Positions 33,641 through 42,643 of a DNA stretch of 64,000 bases are shown here, piece after piece. The DNA is from Legionella cardiaca (GTDB taxonomy: Bacteria > Pseudomonadota > Gammaproteobacteria > Legionellales > Legionellaceae). Under the pieces are notes generated by a model that had not been told where the DNA came from, did not search any database, and saw nothing but the letters and a program-made list of their open reading frames with translations. The stretch spans positions 2,704,501 through 2,768,500 of the forward strand of contig NZ_CP119078.1 in NCBI RefSeq assembly GCF_029026145.1, read 5' to 3'. The translations under genes and the position numbers were made by a program. Positions within the stretch are counted from its first letter, which is position 1; each line of letters begins with the position of its first letter.

Positions 33641-34935
33641 TTATTTACTCCTTCAAACTCCGGATGTTTAAATAGCAAACAACTATTTGAACCACCAAAA
33701 CCAAATGAATTGGATAGCACCACCCCTAATGATTTTTCACGTGGACCATCAATCACATAATCCAAATCACACTCCGGATCGGGGGTAGTCAAATTGGCAG
33801 TTGGGGGAATTTGTGCATGTTGAATACTTAAAACAGACAGCACTGCTTCGAGCGCTCCGGCAGCAGCAATCAAATGACCGGTTTGACTTTTCGTTGAGCT
33901 GGCCGGCAACTGCTGAGCATGTTCTTTAAATACAGCTTTAATCGCATTCGTTTCACTTAAATCATTCATTTTTGTGGAAGTGCCGTGAGCATTGATATAA
34001 TCCACATCACTTATTTTAACATTTGCCTCATCTAAAGCGCGTTGGATAGCCTGAATAGCTCCATCGCCATTAGGGTGTGAATCGGTAATGCGATAAGAGC
34101 TCAATGAATTGCCCTCACCAGCCAATTCAGCATAAATTTTTGCACCGCGAGCTTTGGCTTTGCTCCATTCTTCAAGAATCAAAAAAGCTGCACCTTCGCC
34201 GAGGACGAAACCATTGCGAGTTCCATCAAAGGGTCTACTCGCGGTAGTCGGCGTATCATTATAGGTTGAGAGCGCGCCAAGCAAACAAAAACTAGATAAG
34301 CCTAGCGGATTAATCATCGAATCAAAGCCGCCTGCCAGCATAAAATCTGCCTCACCGCGTTTAATGACTTGCATTGCCAAACCAAGGGCTTGTCCTCCTG
34401 AAGCACATGCCGTGTGCACCGAAGTTGCATAGCCTCTAATACCAAATTGCTGAATAAGCAATGAAAGACCAGAGTTGGAAGTTGTTTTACCGAAATCAAC
34501 TAAACGATAAAACTGTTGCGACTTCTCCTGCAAGTCTTCCCAGTTTTTAGTACCATCAATGGCGCAAGTGCGTTGAAAGCGTTGTAAATAATTGAATTCT
34601 GCTGTCATCATGCCACTACCTGCTACGACACCCCAGCGTGCAGCAGTTTGTTCGTCAGGTAAAATACCGGCATCATCAAAAGCTTGAAATGCTGCATCCA
34701 GTGCGTATTCAGTAAATGGCATTGCAAAACGTTTATGCTTACCTTTTAGAGCAGGATTAAGAGTGAAATTTTTAACTTCTGCCGCAATTCGTGTAGGAAA
34801 ACCGCTTGCATCAAACTGTCTTATTTCAGCAATACCTGATTGACCTGCCATTAAATTATGCCAGGTTGAGCAAACATCATTACCCAAGGGCGAAACCACG
34901 CCCAGACCAGTAATTGCGACTCGCCTATTTTTCAT
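33637..34935 (-). CDS. fabF: Beta-ketoacyl-ACP synthase II type (KAS)
   Basis: Condenses malonyl-ACP with acyl-ACP. The 432-residue chain has the full catalytic set: Cys177 (from this start) in VHTACASGGQAL, His in NAHGTSTKMND and His in KSQTGHLIAAAGA. Start ATG 34935 follows the dehydratase stop (34938) closely; an in-frame TTG at 34944 lies inside the previous gene and is rejected. It overlaps the Cys-less homologue by 4 bases, so the two are probably produced in equal amounts and may form a heterodimer. This is most likely not the housekeeping FabF, but the elongating enzyme of the specialised cluster. Confidence 0.9.
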   Translation of the reverse strand: MKNRRVAITGLGVVSPLGNDVCSTWHNLMAGQSGIAEIRQFDASGFPTRIAAEVKNFTLNPALKGKHKRFAMPFTEYALDAAFQAFDDAGILPDEQTAARWGVVAGSGMMTAEFNYLQRFQRTCAIDGTKNWEDLQEKSQQFYRLVDFGKTTSNSGLSLLIQQFGIRGYATSVHTACASGGQALGLAMQVIKRGEADFMLAGGFDSMINPLGLSSFCLLGALSTYNDTPTTASRPFDGTRNGFVLGEGAAFLILEEWSKAKARGAKIYAELAGEGNSLSSYRITDSHPNGDGAIQAIQRALDEANVKISDVDYINAHGTSTKMNDLSETNAIKAVFKEHAQQLPASSTKSQTGHLIAAAGALEAVLSVLSIQHAQIPPTANLTTPDPECDLDYVIDGPREKSLGVVLSNSFGFGGSNSCLLFKHPEFEGVNK

Positions 34936-34937
34936 AA

Positions 34938-35831
34938 TTAGCAACCTCTCGCAGTCATTACCACATCCAAAACACAGACACGCTTCCCCTCAACTTCACT
35001 GCGATAATTCAAAACTAATTGCTGGTCATCTTGCTGTTTGACCTTAACATAACAAGTAATGATATCGCCCGGGTGAATAAAATCACTCATTTTTATTTTG
35101 CGCAATTCACTGATTTGATAATTTCTAGCCAGCTGTGCCTGAGCTACAAATTCTCTCGCCAAATTAAGCTTACACTCCAGTAACACGGTCATTGGAAGCA
35201 CTGGCTTCCTTGGGAAATGATCAGGAAAATAAGAGGCAGCTCTCGTAATATACTTTTCAGCAACAAGCGAAATGCCAGGTTCGGAAGCAACAATACGATC
35301 AAAAGCCAGTTTAGGAATAGGCACGCATAACTCTTCTGTTGTAGAAAGCAATCTTTCAGGTTTTACAGCATTTTTTAGAGGCCATTCACCAGGTCGATTT
35401 ATTTCCAGAAACTGATTGCGGACCTCTTGCTCATCAATAAAATCAGTCATCGGTAGTAACGGACCTAAGGCCCCATCTACTTTGAACACTATTTCATTGT
35501 CGATATAGGCAACACTATGATATTGCACAGCAGTGTCATCAAGACGCTCAATAAACGACTCAAGCTGCAGTGTTTCGCCTACATAAGCAGGGCGATAAAG
35601 ACTTGCACTGGCAACAACGCCAGCCACTGGGCGTGAAGTAAAACCATTAAACGACATGACATTCCAGGCGGCTAACTGTCCTAGCGTTTCACCAATTAAT
35701 GAAGGGATGAAACATAATCTGCCAGAATCATCACGACAAAGATAAGCATCATCACGAGTAATATGCTTTATCCCCCGAATTAATTCCCCAGGGGATAACT
35801 GCAAAATTCTATCAACAAATAAAAACCGCAT
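34938..35831 (-). CDS. Double-hotdog dehydratase (FabZ-like)
   Basis: 297 residues with two hotdog-like halves. The C-terminal half has the FabZ signature SYFPDHFPRKPVLPMTVLLEC (about 206-226) with the catalytic His, which removes water from 3-hydroxyacyl-ACP. The N-terminal half (VDRILQLSPGE, FIPSLIGETLGQLAAW) matches the fold but its catalytic residues are degenerate. This tandem form resembles the double-domain dehydratases of polyunsaturated/very-long-chain systems more than the single FabZ. It overlaps the ACP stop by one base (TAATG), giving translational coupling. Confidence 0.82.
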   Translation of the reverse strand: MRFLFVDRILQLSPGELIRGIKHITRDDAYLCRDDSGRLCFIPSLIGETLGQLAAWNVMSFNGFTSRPVAGVVASASLYRPAYVGETLQLESFIERLDDTAVQYHSVAYIDNEIVFKVDGALGPLLPMTDFIDEQEVRNQFLEINRPGEWPLKNAVKPERLLSTTEELCVPIPKLAFDRIVASEPGISLVAEKYITRAASYFPDHFPRKPVLPMTVLLECKLNLAREFVAQAQLARNYQISELRKIKMSDFIHPGDIITCYVKVKQQDDQQLVLNYRSEVEGKRVCVLDVVMTARGC

Positions 35832-36244
35832 TAGACTGACGTTTCACAAGCTTTTTGCTCATTCACTGCAACAACAACTAACTTACAGAAAGTTTCTACA
35901 GTAAAAAGAGTAGGAATTTCATTTACCTTTAGATTTGCTTTGAAATACTCAGCAGGAACCTCACTTAGGTAATTTTTAAGCGCTTGCATACCATCAGCGG
36001 TTAATACACCACCCTTTTCAAACTCATCTTCCGCCAAGTCACCGCGAGCATTCTTTTCTAATTGACCGCGAGGAATTTTAATACTAAATTCTTTTTCTAG
36101 CTGAAAAACCAAATCAAGAAAATCAATTGACTCAGCACCCAAATCAGCTATCAGACGGCTATTCAAAGACACTTCTTCTTCATCAATAACCAAGACATCA
36201 GCGATAATTTCCCTTACCTTAGGGTATACGCTTTCTACATTCAT
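35831..36244 (-). CDS. Specialised acyl carrier protein, AcpXL-like
   Basis: 137 residues. The phosphopantetheine site is Ser39 in LGAESIDFLDLVF, and the following EKEFSIKIPRGQLEK resembles the segment after the site in rhizobial AcpXL, the carrier for the C28 chain of lipid A. It is longer than an ordinary AcpP (about 78 residues) because of a C-terminal extension with hydrophobic and charged parts. ATG 36244 is chosen over the longer frame (36295) because AGAGGAA precedes it by 6 bases. It is the first gene of the minus-strand lipid operon. Confidence 0.85.
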   Translation of the reverse strand: MNVESVYPKVREIIADVLVIDEEEVSLNSRLIADLGAESIDFLDLVFQLEKEFSIKIPRGQLEKNARGDLAEDEFEKGGVLTADGMQALKNYLSEVPAEYFKANLKVNEIPTLFTVETFCKLVVVAVNEQKACETSV

Positions 36245-36485
36245 GTTTATTCCTCTAGAACTCAACAGGTTTTTTAAAATTCCGGAGTATATCATAAACT
36301 TTTAACAGACAGCTACGCCAATAAGGTCTCTGTGAATAAACCTTCCCTATTTTCTCCTCAGCAATAAATTTTTGCCAACTCGCAACACTTGCACTAATTG
36401 CCTTGATCTATAAAAAAAATTCATTATCCCCTATACTTAATTCCCTCCATGATGAGAATTCTCTTAGAATAACCAGTAGGAAATA

Positions 36486-38195
36486 ATGCAAAAAATTATA
36501 AAAACAATCGCCTTACTAATTCCTTTTCATCTCATTTTATTAACTGCTCAAGCATCAACCACAGCCAATCTTCCATCTTCTGCACCCACCATTAATCAGA
36601 ATCAAGAGTTTCGCGATATGGTCATGGATTATGTGCGGGCGGTGGCAAACCATAAAATCCTTAACACACCTTTACCTGTAACGCAGTTAGATGAAATCTG
36701 GGGTAAATCATATCAAATTCCCGATTGGAGCTTGCAGATTGTTATCTATTATCAAGGTTCAAAGATTGGTTTTGGGACCACTCATGGTAAAAGCCTGGCC
36801 GACGTTATACGCACAGCAACGGAAAAATCCTTGAAATATTCAAGTTTGCCGCAAATAACTGCGAAAGAGCTTGAGAAATTCCGATTTAAGGCTAGTTTTG
36901 ACTATTATCCTCATCAGTCCTATTCCTTTATTGAGTATTTAGGCAAGGGATTAGAGTTACTTGGCAACCGTGTGGCGATAAGACTTTTAGATACCCAATT
37001 AATCAAGCAGCAGATTGCAAACAGTCAGCACTATTTACTGAATGTGATGCATCCCGCATTGCATGGCTTCTTTAAATTTTATCAGGCTGGAACCGATCAT
37101 CGCGAAGACAAATTACGCACAATTTACAGCTCATCGAGTTTATATACATTTTTAAAACTTTATCAGCTCAATCATGATCCCGCACTTGAAAAGAACTTCA
37201 AGCCTATTGCTAATTTCATCTTATCCATGCAAGTGAAATCCGGCCCCAATGCAGGGGGTTTTTATTATTCTTATGATCCCGCTACCGATACAAAGCAATG
37301 CCGCGTCGTAGTCGGCACTACATCCAAAACCATTTTTACGCTTTTAGAATTATATCGTTTCTATAATGACGACAGTTATTTAACAGCGGCCAAAAAAGCT
37401 GGTGACTGGTTACTTACCATGGTTAAACCCGATGGAAACGTTACCCCTATTGCTATATGCCATGAAGATCAATGGCATTTATACGATAAAAATTCATTTC
37501 TTTACTCCGGTCAGGTTCTTTCTGCACTATCCCGTCTTTATACAGCCACCAAAGATCAGCGTTACTATGAGGGAGCCACAAAGATAGCCGAACATTTTAG
37601 AAATGAGGTACAAAAGCAAGGGATATACGTTGGCGATTCTTTTCGTCCAAAAAACTCAATCTCTACAAGTTGGTTGCTTATGTCAATGATTGATTATGCC
37701 AAAATCAACAGTCAAGAAATCTATCGCAACCTGATTCGCCAGGCGGCAGCAAAAATTTTGTCCTTGCAAATTACGGATAATAGTGATGCTTACACTTATG
37801 GACGCTATCGTGATGCAACCACACCCAGTGGCAACGGCTGGATTAATGAAGTGCTCGGCGTTCTTTATGATTACTGCATCAATACTCACCTAGGTGAATG
37901 TGAGCAATATCGTAAACCCATGATCTTAACCACTCGTTGGCTAATCCAAAACGCCTATTCCAAAGAAAATACCTATGATGTCAAAAATCCTGCGCAAGCT
38001 ATCGGTGGCTTCATCACCAATTTTTCTCAAAAAACCGTTCGTACCGATGCTGTATGTCACGGCGTAAACAGTTTGATAAGCTTATTAAATATGATTGATA
38101 AGAATGATAACACCAATCAAACTCTACTAACTGTTCCTGAAAGACCTTTAGCTGATATCCTTCCCTCATTAAGATGGGGTAAAGGATTTTTATAA
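36486..38195 (+). CDS. Secreted protein with AMMECR1-like N-domain and alpha/alpha-barrel
   Basis: 569 residues. A signal peptide is clear (MQKIIKTIALLIPFHLILL, cut after AQA). Residues about 45-160 weakly resemble an AMMECR1-type domain (GKSLADVIRTATEKSLKYSS, ITAKELEKFRFKASFDYY). Residues 180-545 look like a six-hairpin alpha/alpha barrel of the kind in glycosidases and sugar epimerases, with repeated aromatic/Gly motifs (GGFYYSYDP, GDWLLTM, SISTSWLL, GNGWINEVLGVLYD). No catalytic residues can be assigned with confidence. AGGAAAT precedes the ATG. It is divergent from the ACP operon and could modify an envelope or host sugar polymer. Confidence 0.7.
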   Translation: MQKIIKTIALLIPFHLILLTAQASTTANLPSSAPTINQNQEFRDMVMDYVRAVANHKILNTPLPVTQLDEIWGKSYQIPDWSLQIVIYYQGSKIGFGTTHGKSLADVIRTATEKSLKYSSLPQITAKELEKFRFKASFDYYPHQSYSFIEYLGKGLELLGNRVAIRLLDTQLIKQQIANSQHYLLNVMHPALHGFFKFYQAGTDHREDKLRTIYSSSSLYTFLKLYQLNHDPALEKNFKPIANFILSMQVKSGPNAGGFYYSYDPATDTKQCRVVVGTTSKTIFTLLELYRFYNDDSYLTAAKKAGDWLLTMVKPDGNVTPIAICHEDQWHLYDKNSFLYSGQVLSALSRLYTATKDQRYYEGATKIAEHFRNEVQKQGIYVGDSFRPKNSISTSWLLMSMIDYAKINSQEIYRNLIRQAAAKILSLQITDNSDAYTYGRYRDATTPSGNGWINEVLGVLYDYCINTHLGECEQYRKPMILTTRWLIQNAYSKENTYDVKNPAQAIGGFITNFSQKTVRTDAVCHGVNSLISLLNMIDKNDNTNQTLLTVPERPLADILPSLRWGKGFL

Positions 38196-38225
38196 TTGTT
38201 CTCCTATGATTCGCCTAGTTGTTTG

Positions 38226-38252
38226 AGCCTTGATGTAGTTGTAGATCAAGGC
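38226..38252 (+). terminator. Hairpin after the secreted protein gene
   Basis: 9-base stem AGCCTTGAT / ATCAAGGCT, 9-base loop, about 30 bases after the stop. No strong T-run follows, so a terminator role is only probable. Confidence 0.35.
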
Positions 38253-38390
38253 TTTAGCCCTTCCGACCTATAAATGTGATTTAGCATCTTACGCGACATC
38301 AATTGTTGCATTTAATCAACAAAGCGAATGTATTATTTATAAACAATGTGTGTTAGAATTATTTCATTCTGATCAAAATATTAATCTTTT

Positions 38391-39566
38391 ATGGCGCATC
38401 ACATTAATTTGATCAACTTAGACACAGAGAGTCACGCTCTTTTAGCAAAGCTATTAAGCTCGAGTAATAAAAACTCTTTTGAAGCCGGTTCCTACCAAAT
38501 CGATGACAAAGAAATTATTTTAAGTCACAAAATAATTAAGCATCTGAATTCAAATTCAACTAAAAATGTATATGAGGTTCTCGACAATGAAGTCTATGCT
38601 AAAGGCTGTTTTGGTGAACTTTATTTAAGTCTAGTCACACTTTCTTTTGAAGAAGAAAAGCTCTTAGTTAAAATCAAACCTGAGGATAAGCAACGCCTTG
38701 TAAAAGCACAACAGCTTAAATACGTTTCTCGAGAAAGTGCCGAAAAAGAAGCCAAAAACTTACGTACTATAGGATTTTTTCATTCTAAACCGTTAAGTAG
38801 TGATGAAAATCAAACCTATATTACAATGCGTCGCTTACCGGGCGTTCCTCTCATAAAATTAATCGAGGATAATAAACTTACTATTCAGGAAAGATATTTT
38901 TTAACGAAGGCTCTTGTAGTCGCATTGAAAGAGCAAATTTTTGAACAAGGACTTATTCATCGTGATATTAATCCGGGAAATATTCTAATTGACGATAAAT
39001 TTGTTGCCCGTTTTATTGATCTTGCCTTTGCCATCACCAAGAACTTTGATGATTCAAAGGAACATCATGGTGCTATTCCTTATGCCGCTCCCGAGTGTTA
39101 TTCCCTCTATGAATGGAGTACGGTAAAGACCGATATTTACGCGCTTGGTCGTGTACTTATGTTACTTTGGGGAGATGATATGTATGTCAATTCAGACTAT
39201 CGTCCCACAGACGTTCTTATTACGGCGAAATATCCATCGTTTGGTACCTTATTTTCTCGCATGGAAGAAATTCCTAGTTGTCATGCGGAGATAAAGGCTC
39301 TCTTACGTAGCATGTTATATTGCGATCAGGTTGATCGACCAGATTTGGATGAGATTCTCTCTATTTTGTTATCCTTCGCTAATAAATTAGATCCAATACC
39401 TAATCCTAACAAACCAAAAAAAATCAGTGCTCCAACCGTCAATGCCAATAAAGCAGAACCAATTGAGGACAACTATTCAAGCACTGAAAAAGTAGAGCGA
39501 TCAACCTGGTATGAGGATGATGACTCTCAAGGTTATAATGATTACTATGGTTTCAATAACAGTTAA
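38391..39566 (+). CDS. Second eukaryotic-type protein kinase, candidate effector
   Basis: 391 residues, with a kinase fold from about 66 to 315. Glycine loop AKGCFGELY (70-78), ATP-binding lysine Lys94 (LLVKIK), standard catalytic loop HRDINPGN (190-197), and DLA (210-212) in place of DFG. PYAAPE (230-235) and the F-helix Asp (TDIYALG) follow. It is probably active, though the altered metal-binding motif may affect activity. The last 55 residues are acidic and Ser/Tyr-rich (YEDDDSQGYNDYYGFNNS) and could be a translocation signal. No Shine-Dalgarno is evident before the ATG. It is a different sequence from the kinase at 27.5 kb, not a recent duplicate. Confidence 0.85.
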   Translation: MAHHINLINLDTESHALLAKLLSSSNKNSFEAGSYQIDDKEIILSHKIIKHLNSNSTKNVYEVLDNEVYAKGCFGELYLSLVTLSFEEEKLLVKIKPEDKQRLVKAQQLKYVSRESAEKEAKNLRTIGFFHSKPLSSDENQTYITMRRLPGVPLIKLIEDNKLTIQERYFLTKALVVALKEQIFEQGLIHRDINPGNILIDDKFVARFIDLAFAITKNFDDSKEHHGAIPYAAPECYSLYEWSTVKTDIYALGRVLMLLWGDDMYVNSDYRPTDVLITAKYPSFGTLFSRMEEIPSCHAEIKALLRSMLYCDQVDRPDLDEILSILLSFANKLDPIPNPNKPKKISAPTVNANKAEPIEDNYSSTEKVERSTWYEDDDSQGYNDYYGFNNS

Positions 39567-39603
39567 ACTCATGCAAAGAAAAATTCTTACCTGAGTTTTT
39601 TCT
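39565..39603. terminator. Possible terminator between convergent genes
   Basis: AAACTCA (39565-39571) pairs with TGAGTTT (39592-39598) over a long loop, followed by a T-run. It lies in the 36-base gap between the kinase and fabL. Confidence 0.4.
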
Positions 39604-40358
39604 TATCCAACCTGACTATAGCCAGCATCAACAAATAAGGTATGGGCATTAATCATTCTTGCCTCAGGCCGGCATAAGAGATAAACGGCATCAGCCACAT
39701 GCTCAGGCCTTAGAGGCTCAGCCGATAAGGCATGGGCATGGTACTCATCCAATAGTTGTTGACGATTGGGGAAATGCTTCAACGCATCGGTGTCAACCAC
39801 TCCAGCTGAAACGGTATTCACAGTAATTCCAAACTCAGCGAGCTCAAGACTTAACGAGCGCACCAACGCCTCTAAAGCTGCTTTAGAGGCACCAATAAAT
39901 GCATAATTTGGAATGGCTCGATGTGCCCCCAGACTTGATAAAGCAATAACTCGACTATCCGGTGGCATTAATTCTCGCCCTTCAGAAACTAAGTGATTCA
40001 GCGCCAAGGCATTGGTTTCCAAACACCAGCGCCAATGTTTGGTTGACATTTTAAGAGCAGGTTTTAATACACCACTGGCAGCATTACTAATTAAAAAATT
40101 TAGCTGTGTGAATTGTTCCCGAAATTGCGCAAACATATCCTTAATTGATTGATGATCAGCAACATTCGCTTGTAAGGCTATTGCCTTGCGCCCTAACTGC
40201 TGAATTTCCTCAACTAAAGCTTGCGCCTCATCAGAGCTATTATAATAAATAATTGCTATATCACTGCCAGCTTGTGCCAGTTTTAGTGCAGTAGCTTTAC
40301 CGATTCCACGGGCCCCACCAGTGATTAATGCTACTTTATTAGCAAATTCGCAACTCAT
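39603..40358 (-). CDS. fabL: Enoyl-ACP reductase III, FabL-type SDR
   Basis: 251-residue short-chain dehydrogenase. NADPH loop GGARGIGKATA (residues 15-25), catalytic YAFIGASK (Tyr and Lys of the SDR pair). The chain has segments typical of the FabL enoyl reductase, notably NAASGVLKPALKMSTKHW and SAGVVDTDALKHFPNRQQLL. This family reduces the 2-enoyl-ACP double bond in fatty acid elongation and is insensitive to some FabI inhibitors. It lies about 3 kb from the ACP/FabF operon, which lacks a reductase, so it may supply that step. GAGGGTGGATA precedes the ATG. Confidence 0.9.
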   Translation of the reverse strand: MSCEFANKVALITGGARGIGKATALKLAQAGSDIAIIYYNSSDEAQALVEEIQQLGRKAIALQANVADHQSIKDMFAQFREQFTQLNFLISNAASGVLKPALKMSTKHWRWCLETNALALNHLVSEGRELMPPDSRVIALSSLGAHRAIPNYAFIGASKAALEALVRSLSLELAEFGITVNTVSAGVVDTDALKHFPNRQQLLDEYHAHALSAEPLRPEHVADAVYLLCRPEARMINAHTLFVDAGYSQVG

Positions 40359-40596
40359 TATCCACCCTCTAGATTAAAAAATGCCCTCAAACTACAGTGA
40401 ATCACATTTTCTGTCAATCATAGTACTGAGTAACTGCTTTAAGGAGCAGTAGCCATTTTTATTTTTCAACCTTTAGAGAATTTAATTGACGCCATAAATT
40501 CTTAAATTATGCTGATTTCTTATTAAGATATTCTTGTCTACTAGACTCTAACTTTGTACCATCTGCAAACCACATCATGAGATACCTTTATTGTCG

Positions 40597-41964
40597 ATGA
40601 AGTATTCCTGGATCCATACTGTTTTTCCTATCGCTGCTATTTTTTCTTTCCGCATGCTGGGATTATTCATGCTCATCCCAGTTTTTACAGTTTTTGCCAC
40701 GCAATTAAGCGGCGCTACCCCTATGTTAACGGGTTTGGCATTAGGCAGTTACGGATTGAGTCAAGGGCTATTACAAATGCCCTTTGGAATGCTTTCTGAC
40801 CGCTTTGGCAGAAAATCAATATTAACCGTTGGCTTATTACTTTTTGTTTGTGGTAGTTTAATGGGTGCCCTAAGTCATTCTATTTATACCATGATTATTG
40901 CTCGTACCTTGCAGGGCACAGGAGCCATTGGTAGTGTATTAATCGCATTACTAGCAGATCTAACACCTGATGAGCAGCGTACCAAAGCGATGGCTGTTAT
41001 TGGTATGACTATTGGCTTGTCTTTCAGTTTAGCGATGATTATTAGCCCAGCAATCACTACTTATTTTGGTTTGTCGGGAATTTTCTATTTAACAACCATT
41101 TTGGCCTTAGCAGGCTTAGCTTTATTGCATATTGTCATCCCAACCCCCAGGAAAGAACGCTTTCATATGGATAGCCAGGTTAATCTGACTCTATTCAAAT
41201 CCGTTATCAACAATAAGCATTTGCAGCGGCTTAATTTAGGAATTTTTTTCCAACATTTTATTCTAACCGCCACGTTTTATGTCATTCCAATCCTTTTACA
41301 ACAGCAAATTAACACAGGCCATTTAACTAAGCCGTGGCATTTCTATCTGCCCTTAATGTTTTGTTCTTTTGTTCTCATGGTGCCATTTATTTTATTAGCA
41401 GAAAAAAAACAGCAAATGAAGACAGTTTTTTCTGTTGCCATATTGATAACGGCCGTTATGCAACTTTTTTTAACTTGGTTAAATCAGCAATGGCTGAGCT
41501 TATGGCTGCTAATGTTTATCTATTTTGTAGCTTTTAATGTTTTAGAGGCTACTTTACCTTCTTTAATTTCCAAGCAAGCAGACCCCAATAGCAAAGGTAC
41601 AGCCATGGGTGTTTACTCCAGTAGTCAGTTTTTAGGAATTTTCTTAGGCGGACTCTCGGCCGGAGCCCTTTACGACCTCGGAGGAAATACAGCAATATTT
41701 ACCGTTAATGCTTGCTTAGGATTAATCTGGTTTATTATTTCATTGTACATGAAACCCAATATGTACTTATCGACATTATTGTTACCCTACCCTGAAAGTC
41801 TAACGAATGTAGAGGAATTAGTAAGACAATTAAAAAATTTGGATGGTGTTCGTGATCTGAGCATTGCTCAGGAGGAACGGGTAATATATCTGCGTATTAA
41901 TAAAGCCAGCTACCAAGAAGGTAGTGCTGTCAAATTATTGGAAAGTGTTGTTAGTCAATACTAA
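40597..41964 (+). CDS. MFS transporter with C-terminal ferredoxin-like domain (YajR-like)
   Basis: About 455 residues. Twelve membrane helices, with motif A GMLSDRFGRKSIL between helices 2 and 3. After the last helix a soluble tail of about 75 residues (YPESLTNVEELVRQLKNLDG, DLSIAQEERVIYLRI) has the layout of the YAM domain of E. coli YajR, a proton-driven drug/metabolite exporter. The ATG at 40597 is preferred over the upstream TTG (40591). Substrate unknown. It runs toward ssb on the same strand. Confidence 0.9.
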   Translation: MKYSWIHTVFPIAAIFSFRMLGLFMLIPVFTVFATQLSGATPMLTGLALGSYGLSQGLLQMPFGMLSDRFGRKSILTVGLLLFVCGSLMGALSHSIYTMIIARTLQGTGAIGSVLIALLADLTPDEQRTKAMAVIGMTIGLSFSLAMIISPAITTYFGLSGIFYLTTILALAGLALLHIVIPTPRKERFHMDSQVNLTLFKSVINNKHLQRLNLGIFFQHFILTATFYVIPILLQQQINTGHLTKPWHFYLPLMFCSFVLMVPFILLAEKKQQMKTVFSVAILITAVMQLFLTWLNQQWLSLWLLMFIYFVAFNVLEATLPSLISKQADPNSKGTAMGVYSSSQFLGIFLGGLSAGALYDLGGNTAIFTVNACLGLIWFIISLYMKPNMYLSTLLLPYPESLTNVEELVRQLKNLDGVRDLSIAQEERVIYLRINKASYQEGSAVKLLESVVSQY

Positions 41965-42095
41965 CTTGCTGGTGATACCACAACATCCTGCTAACTCATA
42001 GCTAGAGAAATCACAAACTAATCTTTCATCTCCCTACGCAATTGCTATTAGATTAGTTATAATTCCGCTCTAACTTTCGCATACAGGAGAATATC

Positions 42096-42569
42096 ATGGC
42101 CCGTGGGATTAATAAGGTAATCTTGATAGGCAATGTGGGTGTCGACCCCGACGTTCGCTACATGCCAAATGGCAATGCCGTAACAACTCTATCACTTGCT
42201 ACCAGTGAAACATGGAAGGATAAGCAAACAGGAGACAAACAAGAACGAACCGAATGGCATCGCGTTGTATGTTTTAACCGCCTGGGTGAAATTGCTGGTG
42301 AATACGTGCGCAAAGGTTCTAAACTTTACATCGAAGGCAGTTTACGTACCCGTAAGTGGCAAGATCAACAGGGGCAAGATCGCTATACTACTGAAATTGT
42401 TGCCAGTGATATCCAGATGCTGGATGCTAAAGCAGGCTCTTCAAGTTTTGATGAAATGCCACCATCTTCAGTGGCTGCTGCCCCGCAACAAGCGATGAAT
42501 CGTAAACCGCAAACAGCTCAAGCAGCACAAGATGCTTTTGATGAACTTGATGACGATATTCCATTTTAA
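42096..42569 (+). CDS. ssb: Single-stranded DNA-binding protein
   Basis: 157 residues. The OB-fold begins with [22 protein letters not shown] and includes [19 protein letters not shown] and [22 protein letters not shown] Gln/Pro/Ala-rich linker leads to the acidic tip DELDDDIPF, the site that recruits DNA repair and replication proteins. AGGAG lies before the ATG. Complete and typical in length. Confidence 0.97.
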   Translation: MARGINKVILIGNVGVDPDVRYMPNGNAVTTLSLATSETWKDKQTGDKQERTEWHRVVCFNRLGEIAGEYVRKGSKLYIEGSLRTRKWQDQQGQDRYTTEIVASDIQMLDAKAGSSSFDEMPPSSVAAAPQQAMNRKPQTAQAAQDAFDELDDDIPF

Positions 42570-42611
42570 TTGTAATGTAGTAGACTCCCGACTATACCTA
42601 TTTTTTACTAA

Positions 42612-42643
42612 CTTACCTTGATGAGCTACCTCATCAAGGTAAG
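42612..42643 (+). terminator. Perfect 14-base hairpin after ssb
   Basis: CTTACCTTGATGAG / CTCATCAAGGTAAG with loop CTAC, starting about 40 bases after the ssb stop. There is no T-run on the + side, so it may stabilise the transcript or end it with help from Rho. Confidence 0.55.
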
